Below are positions 24,714 through 32,045 of a DNA stretch of 64,000 nt, piece after piece. The first letter of the stretch is position 1. Each line of letters starts with the position of its first letter. Source of the DNA: a virus; IMG/VR virus record IMGVR_UViG_3300021364_000016, positions 1-64,000 of that record; one strand, 5' to 3'. The notes beneath the pieces were generated by a model. It ran no database searches and was not told where the DNA came from. It worked only from the letters and a program-made list of their open reading frames with translations. A program made the translations under genes and the position numbers.

Positions 24714-25459
24714 TATTTTCTCTCAATATCATTTTCATCACACGTGCCTCGTTGAATTTCAATTACGTGTGCATTATCAGATCCAGGATTAAATGCTCTA
24801 TGCCACACACCAATAGGTATTTCATAGTTATCTTCATATGTACCGGCGGTTGAATCTGAATCTTCAGTAATAATACCTACAGTGCCAGATAATATAGTCC
24901 AGCTTTCTGATCTTTTGAAATGTCTTTGATTGCTTAAACTTTTACCAGGATAAATTACTAATTCTTTTACTTTATAACCTTTATCTGGTTTATCATCTAG
25001 CACTCTCCAATAACCCCAATCTCTTTCAGTCTTTTGAGTTTTCCATTCATCTAAAATCCAGCTACTACTATTCTTTTTATCTCCACCTACGCCGAATTCA
25101 AATGAAACTCTTGGATGCATAAGATTAGTTTCCGGAATGTTTTTATTATCTCTATCACCACCATTTGCAAAAATAATTTCACTGTTCTGTGGAAAATATT
25201 CTAGACAATTGTCAATTGCTGCAAGGGCAGTATCATCTTCATCATCAAATTGAAATACCCGACCAACAACTTTTAATTCATGGATAACAGCACTTCTTTC
25301 TTTAAATGGCATAAATGGTCTACCTTTTTTACGAGACAACCATTCATCGCTATTAAGTCCTACAACTAAAATGTCTCCTAATTCTTTAGCGGCATGAAAA
25401 TATTCGATATGACCACTATGTAGAGGATCAAACCCTCCTGTTACTAACACAACTTTCAT
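24713..25459 (-). CDS. Heptose-type nucleotidyltransferase fused to a cupin domain
   Basis: 248 residues from ATG 25459, which overlaps the upstream stop as ATGA. Residues 1-130: VLVTGGFDPLHSGHIEYFHAAK with the HxGH motif and RKKGRPFMPFKERSAVI, as in the adenylyltransferase half of HldE. Residues 150-245: cupin (YPGKSLSNQRHFKRSESWTILSG, PIGVWHRAFNPG) as in mannose-6-phosphate isomerase type II. The fusion suggests one protein that activates and processes a sugar phosphate. Confidence 0.75.
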   Translation of the reverse strand: MKVVLVTGGFDPLHSGHIEYFHAAKELGDILVVGLNSDEWLSRKKGRPFMPFKERSAVIHELKVVGRVFQFDDEDDTALAAIDNCLEYFPQNSEIIFANGGDRDNKNIPETNLMHPRVSFEFGVGGDKKNSSSWILDEWKTQKTERDWGYWRVLDDKPDKGYKVKELVIYPGKSLSNQRHFKRSESWTILSGTVGIITEDSDSTAGTYEDNYEIPIGVWHRAFNPGSDNAHVIEIQRGTCDENDIERK

Positions 25460-26247
25460 GTCACCATCCACATTAATTCTTCAACATCTTCACCTTTATT
25501 TGGAAGATGATCTTTTAAGAAGAAGTGAACAAAATATGATTCCTTTAGATGTTCATCACTTACTGTTTTATATAAACAATTCCATTTCCAATCAAGTTTT
25601 TGAATATTCATTCGTTCTTTACGAATCCAATAATTAAGTAGTGTTTGATCTGTTGACCATTTCCAAGGACCTAAACCATCAACAAACATTTTAAACTCTT
25701 GCCTTTCAAGGAATTCTTTTGCGGTTTGTCCTTCTAAATATTTAGCAATTGATTTGTTCATTAACATCATTCCCATATTCATAAATGGAAAACCTACGTC
25801 ATCGAGATATCTTGGATCCCAATCGATTTTAAGAGATCCATATTGCATTCTAGAATAATTTGCAATTTTTTGTTTATACCATGGAAGAATTGGAAGATCA
25901 GCTTCTACTACGCCAGCAAAATCTGTTTCTGGATCTAAGCTTTCGAAGATGTTAGGAGAACCTGGTCGAATCCAAATATCGGCGTCAATAATAGCAATTT
26001 GATCGTATTGATCCCAAAGATCAAATGCATTTTCTTTTTCGTAAATAGGAAGAAACCCGCCGTATTTTCCATAAGATTCAGGACTACGATTTGTAGCAAA
26101 TACGTCGGGTTTTATTTTTAACTTAGGTACACGTTGTACGATATGTTCGATATCATGTGCTACACAATACTCTTCTACAGACTTAACACACGCATCGTAT
26201 AGTCGCAATCGCTTGCCAGTATATACTTGATATATCAATCTCTTCAT
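25456..26247 (-). CDS. GT8-like glycosyltransferase, first gene of cassette
   Basis: 263 residues. LIYQVYTGKRLRLYDACVKS at the N-terminus, IAIIDADIWIRPG with the DxD metal motif near residue 90, and FMNMGMMLMNKS. C-terminal KWNCLYKTVSDEHLKESYFVHFF supplies the late His. No promoter of the TATAAT or TATAAATA kind was recognised immediately upstream; transcription may run on from the 27.8 kb early promoter. Confidence 0.72.
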   Translation of the reverse strand: MKRLIYQVYTGKRLRLYDACVKSVEEYCVAHDIEHIVQRVPKLKIKPDVFATNRSPESYGKYGGFLPIYEKENAFDLWDQYDQIAIIDADIWIRPGSPNIFESLDPETDFAGVVEADLPILPWYKQKIANYSRMQYGSLKIDWDPRYLDDVGFPFMNMGMMLMNKSIAKYLEGQTAKEFLERQEFKMFVDGLGPWKWSTDQTLLNYWIRKERMNIQKLDWKWNCLYKTVSDEHLKESYFVHFFLKDHLPNKGEDVEELMWMVT

Positions 26248-26271
26248 AACAAACCCTCAATTTATTTAGTA

Positions 26272-26607
26272 TTATTTATTCTTTACCTTAGTATAAGCTT
26301 GTGCTCCAAAGAATGAAGCAACTAAGGCAGAAATGGCTACGAAATATGTAGGTGCAATATCAGCGAGTAGTTGACCTGTTGTTTCATATCCAATTATATC
26401 AGCAACTACAATACCAATTGGATAGACTAACATACCCCAAAGAGCAAACCAAGCCATGCGCCTAATTTGATCTTCTTTTGCATCTTCATTTTCGGCGCGC
26501 ATCATTTCTCGTTCCAATGCAAACTCCTCATCAGTTACGACGCCGTCACCGTCTTTATCAAAATGTTCGTACTTGCTTCCCTGTTCCAGTTGTTTTTGTG
26601 CATTCAT
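26272..26607 (-). CDS. EF-hand plus two-helix membrane protein
   Basis: 111 residues. Residues 17-28 (DKDGDGVVTDEE) form a complete EF-hand calcium loop. Two hydrophobic segments follow (ALWGMLVYPIGIVVADII; FVAISALVASFFGA). Calcium-responsive membrane function is a reasonable inference; holin activity is possible because of the two-helix layout but untested. The short lysine-rich tail faces the cytoplasm if both helices span. Confidence 0.72.
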   Translation of the reverse strand: MNAQKQLEQGSKYEHFDKDGDGVVTDEEFALEREMMRAENEDAKEDQIRRMAWFALWGMLVYPIGIVVADIIGYETTGQLLADIAPTYFVAISALVASFFGAQAYTKVKNK

Positions 26608-26794
26608 CAGCTAACTCCTTAATTCTAATAGCTAATTTCATTGCATCACCAAAAGTACTACGAAGAGAATTTGATCTATGACCATTCTCAACGAACCAAT
26701 TAATAGTATTTATATCAGAACCTTCTGGCATATTATAACCACGTGTAAGTTCTTCAAAATCACTTCGGGTATTTAAAATTTCCGCTAGCAACAT
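26558..26794 (-). CDS. Small conserved-looking protein, unknown function
   Basis: 78 residues: MLLAEILNTRSDFEELTRGY, WFVENGHRSNSLRSTFGDA, then a helical C-terminus. Overlaps the genes on both sides by 35-50 bases, so expression depends on coupling. Confidence 0.6.
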   Translation of the reverse strand: MLLAEILNTRSDFEELTRGYNMPEGSDINTINWFVENGHRSNSLRSTFGDAMKLAIRIKELADECTKTTGTGKQVRTF

Positions 26795-27296
26795 ATTGTA
26801 CAGCCTCCTTGATTTTTGGGATTAAATATTCTAGATCGTCTTCGTTGGCTTGATATCTAATACCAATACCACCTTTGGCGATCCACCGTGTAATATTTGT
26901 AGGTTTATCATCGATTAGAATATTCGGTGAACCATCTATTTTATTAGTAGCATAATTTTCTTTCTGCCCTGTAAAAATAAGATTTTCAACCTTTGGCATA
27001 AAGTCATACCATTCTAACCACCTACGTTTATGATATGCAGAATTCATCATATCACCTCGTAATGGAGAAGAGTTAATTCCCCAATCCATATTATTCTCTT
27101 TAGCAATTTGCTGTACTTGATCAACTAGTTCGTGACTGGTTGGAAAAACATCTAGATCATAGAAGAAGTCGGTACCTTTCAGTCCGTATATTTTTTCTTC
27201 TTTAACCATCTTCCAATGATCAACACCGTAATATTTGGCAATACCACCGAAGAAGTCGGCAATAACACCATCCATATCTAGATAGATTTTACTCAT
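26760..27296 (-). CDS. HAD-family 5'(3')-deoxyribonucleotidase-like protein
   Basis: 178 residues. IYLDMDGVIADFF is HAD motif I (DMDGV), INSSPLRGD provides motif II, and ILIDDKPTNITRW motif IV (DD). This matches small NT5C-type nucleotidases that dephosphorylate deoxynucleoside monophosphates. It could adjust dNMP pools together with NrdJ and ThyX. Substrate not determinable from sequence. Confidence 0.8.
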   Translation of the reverse strand: MSKIYLDMDGVIADFFGGIAKYYGVDHWKMVKEEKIYGLKGTDFFYDLDVFPTSHELVDQVQQIAKENNMDWGINSSPLRGDMMNSAYHKRRWLEWYDFMPKVENLIFTGQKENYATNKIDGSPNILIDDKPTNITRWIAKGGIGIRYQANEDDLEYLIPKIKEAVQYVASGNFKYPK

Positions 27297-27481
27297 TTTA
27301 GACCTCCTTGCATGACTTGCTTTCTTGTCATATTCTTATATACACCTAAAGCCATAGTAGCTCTTTCAGTATGAGCATATGGATTACGCTCAATGAATGT
27401 GCATACTTCTTCAAAAGTTAATCCAAAGAACTCAGCCTGACGCTTGAGTTCGCTGATTGCACCTTTCATACCCATAGCCAT
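27293..27481 (-). CDS. Small helical early protein, unknown function
   Basis: 62 residues: GAISELKRQAEFFGLTFEEV, YAHTERATMALGVYKNMTR. Looks like a compact helical, possibly DNA-binding, domain. Overlaps its neighbours by one to four bases. Confidence 0.6.
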   Translation of the reverse strand: MAMGMKGAISELKRQAEFFGLTFEEVCTFIERNPYAHTERATMALGVYKNMTRKQVMQGGLK

Positions 27482-27759
27482 TATGAAGCCCTCCTTGCAA
27501 GAACATCTTTAACATCAAAAACTGCGAAGTAGATTGGCTTCGGCTTTGACTTACCGTTTTCATCTTCTTCAGTTTGATTTTTTGAGAATCGAACTAAGGT
27601 AGCAGCTTTCTTCAAACCAGAAAGGCTTTTACCTGAGATTCCGTCAAGCTTGATAGCTTGTTTGAATGTTACAAAGGCATCATTTTCATCGTAGCCCATA
27701 GCAGCTAGAGCGTTGAAGTTTTGACCTGTGTACTCATTTCCAGTTACGTAGTTAATCAT
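27481..27759 (-). CDS. ArdC N-terminal-domain-like protein
   Basis: 92 residues from ATG 27759, which is better placed after GAGGAG than the upstream ATG. NYVTGNEYTGQNFNALAAMG and DAFVTFKQAIKLDG match the NPvTGxxYxGxN...TfkQA pattern of the ssDNA-binding N-terminal domain of ArdC antirestriction proteins. The metallopeptidase half is missing. First gene after an early promoter, consistent with protecting incoming DNA. Confidence 0.58.
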   Translation of the reverse strand: MINYVTGNEYTGQNFNALAAMGYDENDAFVTFKQAIKLDGISGKSLSGLKKAATLVRFSKNQTEEDENGKSKPKPIYFAVFDVKDVLARRAS

Positions 27760-27797
27760 GATAATATTCTCCTCATCTTTTATCATTTTATAGGTAT

Positions 27798-27826
27798 ATT
27801 ATACTACAAAAATGAGCAGTTGTAAA
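27798..27826 (-). promoter_or_regulatory. Early sigma70-type promoter
   Basis: TTTACA, 17-base spacer, TATAAT, preceded by GTGCATTTTTTTG. Confidence 0.88.
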
Positions 27827-27866
27827 CAAAAAAATGCACTTAAATGGAAAAAAATGCATTTTTTTT
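27827..27866 (-). terminator. Terminator abutting the early promoter
   Basis: AAAAAAATGCA and TGCATTTTTTT arms form a hairpin whose T tract touches the -35 box of the next operon. It closes the operon ending at 27876. Confidence 0.7.
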
Positions 27867-27875
27867 ATCAATAAC

Positions 27876-28229
27876 TTAGTGACTTTTCTTTTCAGTAATG
27901 TCACAATTGAAATAAGCGTCTAATCTTTTCTTCGTCTCGTGCCTAAGATCGTTAAGTTGAGTAATCATATACGCAGTATCACTCTCATCAGTACTGTATC
28001 TAGATACGTATTTACGTTTCTTATCTTCTAGATCCCACAATTGAGAATTAATTGCTTTCAAGATTTCAAAGTAATGCATGTAATTAATATCTTGAGGTTT
28101 ACCAGTTTCGTATTGTTGCAGCTCTTGATCAACCTTTAGACCATTACTTCTTTTAATATCTAAAATAGAATGCCTATCACAGAAATCACCTACACTAACT
28201 TGAATCTGTAGACTATCAACCTTATCCAT
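27876..28229 (-). CDS. DUF6165-like protein
   Basis: 117 residues from ATG 28229. VSVGDFCDRHSILDIKRSNGL and LKAINSQLWDLEDKKRKYV resemble a family with SxGELxDKxxILEIK and NxxLWxxED, seen next to sugar or surface genes in bacteria. Function unknown. It overlaps the nuclease gene by eight bases. Last gene of its operon. Confidence 0.6.
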   Translation of the reverse strand: MDKVDSLQIQVSVGDFCDRHSILDIKRSNGLKVDQELQQYETGKPQDINYMHYFEILKAINSQLWDLEDKKRKYVSRYSTDESDTAYMITQLNDLRHETKKRLDAYFNCDITEKKSH

Positions 28230-28893
28230 GAAACATCTTTCTTTTATTATATTCATCACGCCAATAGATGAATTGATCGATCCAATCGTCGCGTTTTTCA
28301 ATGTACATAACTGGATGAAAATCATCAACATCCATTACAATACGAATACGATCAATAGGCATACCGGTACGTTCTTCCCACATTACGGCGTATGCAGAAC
28401 CTTGCATAAAATAAGTAGGAATATCTTTCTTTTTCTTAGGTCTACGTGATGTTTTCCAATCAATAATTGTTGGAACACCTGCCCATTCAAGTACAGCATC
28501 ACAGGTGCCGGCAGCTTTTAGATGGTCACTATAAAGGGCGACTTCAGTTGCATATACTTTAGTTACATTCTTATCAATCAAAGGTTTTAGATTTTCGAGT
28601 GATTGCCTGATATGAGGTAAAAATTCTGTAGTATCTTCACCATGTAAATATTTTTCTATAATACTATGTACAGCAGTACCGCGATTAGCAGCTCGAGTGC
28701 CAATCTTATTCGCTTCATCTTCACCGACTCGCTTACGCCATGCTGCGATTTTTTCTTCATTTACTATGCCTAGAATTGTAGTAACACTAGGATAAGCATT
28801 ACCATCAAGAGTGACATAGCGCCTGCCATCTGAATGTTCAGCACGATCCAGGCTGTCATATCCGAGATCAATTTTTTCATGTATAAACTCCAT
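28222..28893 (-). CDS. RecB-like PD-(D/E)XK exonuclease
   Basis: 223 residues. GTAVHSIIEKYL carries the early His (residue 76). AGTCDAVLEW supplies Asp132 and TIIDWKTSR is the D-x-K core (Asp145, Lys147). MQGSAYA is the QxxxY helix. This is the RecB/lambda-exo-like nuclease layout. It could process DNA ends in recombination or degrade host DNA. Located next to PhoH and a small membrane protein. Confidence 0.85.
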   Translation of the reverse strand: MEFIHEKIDLGYDSLDRAEHSDGRRYVTLDGNAYPSVTTILGIVNEEKIAAWRKRVGEDEANKIGTRAANRGTAVHSIIEKYLHGEDTTEFLPHIRQSLENLKPLIDKNVTKVYATEVALYSDHLKAAGTCDAVLEWAGVPTIIDWKTSRRPKKKKDIPTYFMQGSAYAVMWEERTGMPIDRIRIVMDVDDFHPVMYIEKRDDWIDQFIYWRDEYNKRKMFHG

Positions 28894-29126
28894 TATTTTT
28901 TCCTAACTGTAATATAAGTTTTATCTAAAAAGTAATACCAAAAGCCGTTGATGATTGGTTCGATAAGTGCATCAATTCCTGCTAATGTCCAATCTGCTCC
29001 AGTAATAATTCTGTTACAAGTCATTGCAATTAAAATATGTCCTATTGTGTATATAACTGCACGTGCCATACTTGAATGGCCTACAATTTTTTTTAATAAA
29101 TTAAATATTCCTTTTTTAAATTCCAT
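28893..29126 (-). CDS. DUF2061-like small membrane protein
   Basis: 77 residues. SMARAVIYTIGHILIAMTCNRIITG and IEPIINGFWYYFLDKTY give two membrane segments, as in DUF2061 proteins. Function unknown. One-base overlap with the nuclease start. Confidence 0.65.
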   Translation of the reverse strand: MEFKKGIFNLLKKIVGHSSMARAVIYTIGHILIAMTCNRIITGADWTLAGIDALIEPIINGFWYYFLDKTYITVRKK

Positions 29127-29806
29127 TAATGAATCCCTAACATTTCTTTTGTCATTATATAATCACGAACAATATCGGATCTCACAATATCGTCCCAACC
29201 AAATTGTACAGTAGTAAAGTTTTTCATTCTGTACATAATATTTAGAAATTTAGCTAATCCATTTTTTTCACCTTCATTTGTAAAGTCTGACTGCGCATGA
29301 TCACCACAGAAAATAAGTTTACAGTTTTCACCTGCACGAGTCATAATAGAGTCTAATTCATGAAAATTTAAATTTTGCATTTCATCGACTATAATAATAC
29401 ATCTATCAAAAGTTCTACCTCGAATAAAAGAAGTAGTTTCAAATTGAAGCTGATGACTGTTAATTAATTTATTATAAACAGCTTTGTCATGAAAAAGTTC
29501 TTCTGATATTGCCTTATATGGAGATTGAAAGATATCTGTTTTTTCTTCTAACTTTCCAGGCAAATAACCTATTTCTCTGACAGGTACAGCCGATCTCAAA
29601 ACAATTACCTTATCATAACATCCTGATCTTTCTAGCACTGACTCAAGTGCCAAGTACATTGCAATGTAGGTTTTACCAGTACCTGCTGTACCTGTTAAGA
29701 TCAAGTGTTCACCATCGTCCCAAGCTTCAAAACTTTCTTTTTGAGCTTTTGTAATAGGATCAATTTGATTAAGATCTTCAAATCTAACTTTACTGCTATT
29801 ACTCAT
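29126..29806 (-). CDS. phoH: PhoH-like P-loop ATPase
   Basis: 226 residues. Walker A GTAGTGKT at 39-46, VIVLRSAVPVREIGYLPG, SFIRGRTFD, Walker B IIIVDEMQN (residues 137-145) and FCGDHAQSDF. This is the short PhoH typical of marine phages. It is an ATPase with a probable RNA helicase or nuclease-associated role; it is not proven to be phosphate-regulated in phages. Confidence 0.93.
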   Translation of the reverse strand: MSNSSKVRFEDLNQIDPITKAQKESFEAWDDGEHLILTGTAGTGKTYIAMYLALESVLERSGCYDKVIVLRSAVPVREIGYLPGKLEEKTDIFQSPYKAISEELFHDKAVYNKLINSHQLQFETTSFIRGRTFDRCIIIVDEMQNLNFHELDSIMTRAGENCKLIFCGDHAQSDFTNEGEKNGLAKFLNIMYRMKNFTTVQFGWDDIVRSDIVRDYIMTKEMLGIH

Positions 29807-30039
29807 GTCTTAATTGTATTTCCTCTACCAGCACCTTTTTTAATTTTACCAAGAACATCTCTCCATTCAGAACCTGCTCTACTTAATGTTCCACCATGCA
29901 TTGTAATAAATCCAACGGGTTTTAGAACTTTTTCTAAACCATATTCTTCGCAAATCTGATTTAACTCTTCATAAGAACATGTGATATCCCATTCTTTCTG
30001 ATCTGGATCGTCTAGTTTCCTAACTGTATATCTAGGCAT
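29803..30039 (-). CDS. Conserved small phage protein (FmdB-like position, no cysteines)
   Basis: 78 residues from ATG 30039, overlapping the upstream stop by eight bases. MPRYTVRKLDDPDQKEWDI, LEKVLKPVGFITMHGG, SEWRDVLGKIKKGAG. Resembles small T4-like marine proteins with a C-terminal WxxVLxKI segment. Zinc-ribbon cysteines of true FmdB proteins are missing. Confidence 0.6.
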   Translation of the reverse strand: MPRYTVRKLDDPDQKEWDITCSYEELNQICEEYGLEKVLKPVGFITMHGGTLSRAGSEWRDVLGKIKKGAGRGNTIKT

Positions 30040-30619
30040 ATTTGAACCACTCCGGTTTATTTCTTTTAGTCCACACCATTTTGAAACGGTGCTGTTTTGT
30101 TTGATAAAAGTTTCGATAAGACTGAACTGGATCGTTTTGTACAATACATTCTGGAAAATCTTTCATTGCCAACTTGAAAGGAGTCAATGGACCTTTCGGA
30201 ATATTTCGTGGCACTGATTGTATTTGCCACAACAATTCACGTTGAGTTTTATGTGTCTTATGCGGTTCTTTATCTGTACTATATCTATATGTATATTCGT
30301 CTGCAAGTGCTTTCATGTGTTCCCAATGCCAACGATAATTTGAGTCTGATTCCATAGTCCATTTCGTACAAGGATGACCTACGTGTACCGCTTTGTAGTA
30401 TAGTAATTCTGCTTCAAGATCATCGGCACCTTCGTAAAGATCCCAATACTTGACCATCGTTTTACCTGATTTAGATGGACGTTTAGTGAGCTTGCCGTCA
30501 AGTACTCGGTGGACTGTCGATAGCATTTGGCCAGATTCAACAAGCATTTTAGGCACGTGCTTGTCACATTGCATTTGAGCGGCTTCGACAGGATCTGTGG
30601 ATAAAATAAATAAATTCAT
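30032..30619 (-). CDS. Conserved phage protein, unknown function
   Basis: 195 residues. MNLFILSTDPVEAAQMQCDKHVPKM, ESGQMLSTVHRVLDG, GHPCTKWTMESDSNYRW, LTPFKLAM and DPVQSYRNFYQTK. The CDKHVxKMxxESxQMLSTxHR pattern is widespread in phages. Invariant Cys, His and Glu suggest an enzyme, but I know no activity. First gene after the promoter at 30651. Confidence 0.72.
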   Translation of the reverse strand: MNLFILSTDPVEAAQMQCDKHVPKMLVESGQMLSTVHRVLDGKLTKRPSKSGKTMVKYWDLYEGADDLEAELLYYKAVHVGHPCTKWTMESDSNYRWHWEHMKALADEYTYRYSTDKEPHKTHKTQRELLWQIQSVPRNIPKGPLTPFKLAMKDFPECIVQNDPVQSYRNFYQTKQHRFKMVWTKRNKPEWFKYA

Positions 30620-30625
30620 AATAAA

Positions 30626-30676
30626 AAAGCCTTTGTCAATTGATAGTTATATTATATCAAAAAACAAAGGCTTTGT
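30626..30676 (-). terminator. Terminator hairpin interleaved with a promoter
   Basis: ACAAAG-C-CTTTGT followed by TTTTTTG sits in the spacer of the promoter at 30651-30679. A second copy of the arm (30626-30636) lies in the leader before the gene start and also ends in a T run. Confidence 0.6.
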
Positions 30677-30679
30677 ACA
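30651..30679 (-). promoter_or_regulatory. Early sigma70-type promoter
   Basis: TGTACA, 17-base spacer, TATAAT. The spacer holds one arm of an inverted repeat, whose other copy is in the leader. Confidence 0.8.
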
Positions 30680-30696
30680 CAACTTTTTTATATTTT

Positions 30697-30849
30697 TTAC
30701 GATGCTTCAGCTATTCGTTTTTCTAAGAAAGCTTGTTTTTCTAAAATCATTCTCATCCTTTCCATTAGTCCTCGTTTTTCAAGCTTCTTCGCGTAGATCT
30801 TGAGATCAGATGAATCTTTCTTAAGTGTTGCTAGCTGAGTTTGTGTCAT
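30697..30849 (-). CDS. Small basic coiled-coil protein
   Basis: 50 residues with GGAG 11 bases before ATG. MTQTQLATLKKDSSDLKIY, then a Lys/Arg/Glu helix through RIAEAS. Followed directly by a terminator. No family recognised. Confidence 0.6.
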   Translation of the reverse strand: MTQTQLATLKKDSSDLKIYAKKLEKRGLMERMRMILEKQAFLEKRIAEAS

Positions 30850-30864
30850 GTTAGATTTCTCCGG

Positions 30865-31281
30865 TTAAGACCGGGCATCGAGCAATAGTCCAGGAAATGC
30901 CTCCTCAATTACGGCTCTTGAAATGCCGGTCGGTTTTTCTTTGTTAATCATTGCAATAACCAATTCAGCATCCTTTGGATGAATGCTTTCTATCAAACCT
31001 ATAAACATACGTTCGCGCTTGATTTGGTTCATCTTAACCCCACCTTTTGCGAAGTATCTAAACTGAGTATTTTTTCTGATAAGATTTGAAGGTGCGTTAT
31101 GTTCCTCACATGCTCTATATGGAGGAGCTCCTTCTGGCAGATTCCATGCGACAGTTGAATCGTATGTCCCTCTTAAAACATCTTTGAGAGCCCACGTCTC
31201 ATTTTGTTTTAAGACTTTAATTTTATCTGCTTTAGTTTTTGCTTTTTTAGTATCTTCAATAACTTCATATATGTACTTCAT
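30865..31281 (-). CDS. DUF6433-like conserved phage protein
   Basis: 138 residues. LKQNETWALKDVLRGTYDS, NLPEGAPPYRACEEHNAPS, FRYFAKGGVKMNQIKRERMF, SIHPKDAELVIAM. The WLPEGAPPYKP and KRExxFIxLLExxHPxDA patterns are a widespread phage family. Often near late genes; here a late promoter lies just upstream. Function unknown. Confidence 0.72.
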   Translation of the reverse strand: MKYIYEVIEDTKKAKTKADKIKVLKQNETWALKDVLRGTYDSTVAWNLPEGAPPYRACEEHNAPSNLIRKNTQFRYFAKGGVKMNQIKRERMFIGLIESIHPKDAELVIAMINKEKPTGISRAVIEEAFPGLLLDARS

Positions 31282-31286
31282 AATTT

Positions 31287-31294
31287 TATTTATA
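31287..31294 (-). promoter_or_regulatory. Late promoter overlapping a stop codon
   Basis: Perfect TATAAATA on the minus strand that includes the TAA of the GIY-YIG gene. Five bases separate it from the ATG of 30865-31281, as at 8035-8042. Confidence 0.55.
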
Positions 31295-31691
31295 CCTTTA
31301 AATGTTTCGAATGTATCTTACAACCAATAAATTCGTTATAATATTCGTCGCTTAATAATACATCTTTTTCAAATTGCAACTTTGCTTCATAATAAGACAT
31401 CTCACCTTTCGTCTTACATAACTTTAAAATATCACGTCTAAAAGCTTTTTCACCGTTCTCTTCAACGAGAAGTTGGACTTCTTTGGAACTTCCAAAGTAC
31501 TCTCTCCAATCAGATTCGACACGCGTTCGTACTCTTCTCTTACGTGTTTTAGTGATCGGTAAGGTTTTTGGTTTCCAAAAGTTCTTCTTTCCAATATATT
31601 TTTTGTTAGTTGAGTTTTCGGTAATGATGTATATAAACCCTTGATATTCATCGGGTGTTGTGTCAAATTCTTTTCCATTGTAGTACCACAT
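31290..31691 (-). CDS. GIY-YIG-type nuclease-like protein
   Basis: 133 residues. GFIYIITENSTNKKYIGKKNF fits the GIY...YIG core, followed by a basic stretch (KTRKRRVRTRVESDWREYFG) and YYEAKLQFEKDVL containing the late Glu. Known relatives in T4-like phages are standalone and not homing enzymes with a separate DNA-binding domain. A role in DNA processing is inferred. Confidence 0.72.
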   Translation of the reverse strand: MWYYNGKEFDTTPDEYQGFIYIITENSTNKKYIGKKNFWKPKTLPITKTRKRRVRTRVESDWREYFGSSKEVQLLVEENGEKAFRRDILKLCKTKGEMSYYEAKLQFEKDVLLSDEYYNEFIGCKIHSKHLKV

Positions 31692-31702
31692 ACAAATATA
31701 TA

Positions 31703-31849
31703 TTATTCATCTTCGTACCAATCCTCGGTCTCTTCAATTCGCTTTGCTTCAGTTCTTCTACCGCATAAAGGACAAAAGTCGGGAGGATCATAAGCGTGTA
31801 TTACACTTTCAACTCCGCATTCTTCGCAATCTATTTCGAATTCATCCAT
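31703..31849 (-). CDS. Small zinc-ribbon protein
   Basis: 48 residues with two Cys pairs: CEEC near residue 8 and CPLC near residue 29, followed by an acidic tail ending DWYEDE. Likely binds zinc. Overlaps the upstream DUF1289-like start by a few bases. Confidence 0.6.
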   Translation of the reverse strand: MDEFEIDCEECGVESVIHAYDPPDFCPLCGRRTEAKRIEETEDWYEDE

Positions 31850-32045
31850 TTGATATCCTCTTTATTATTTCTTTTTTTCTTGTATCATCGCAATAAAACC
31901 ACTCACGAATTTCGTCAGCGGTTCTATTACATCCAACACATTGATTATCTATAATGGTACAAATCTTAACACACGGCGAAGGGACACTAGAAGTCGATTT
32001 CACAGGCGCCACCAACACACGCTGCTGATGCGATTGTATCGACAT
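31842..32045 (-). CDS. DUF1289-like small Cys protein
   Basis: 67 residues. PSPCVKICTIIDNQCVGCNRTADEI matches the PCxxxCxxxxxxxxCxGCxRtxdEI pattern. Its first 20 codons overlap the nrdJ 3' end in another frame, with GGAG upstream of ATG. Function unknown; the Cys cluster suggests zinc binding. Confidence 0.65.
   Translation of the reverse strand: MSIQSHQQRVLVAPVKSTSSVPSPCVKICTIIDNQCVGCNRTADEIREWFYCDDTRKKEIIKRISNG

Noticed and set aside
26707-26714. TATAAATA on the minus strand inside 26558-26794
   Set aside because: Within coding sequence; it could serve the EF-hand gene, but nothing besides the eight bases supports it.
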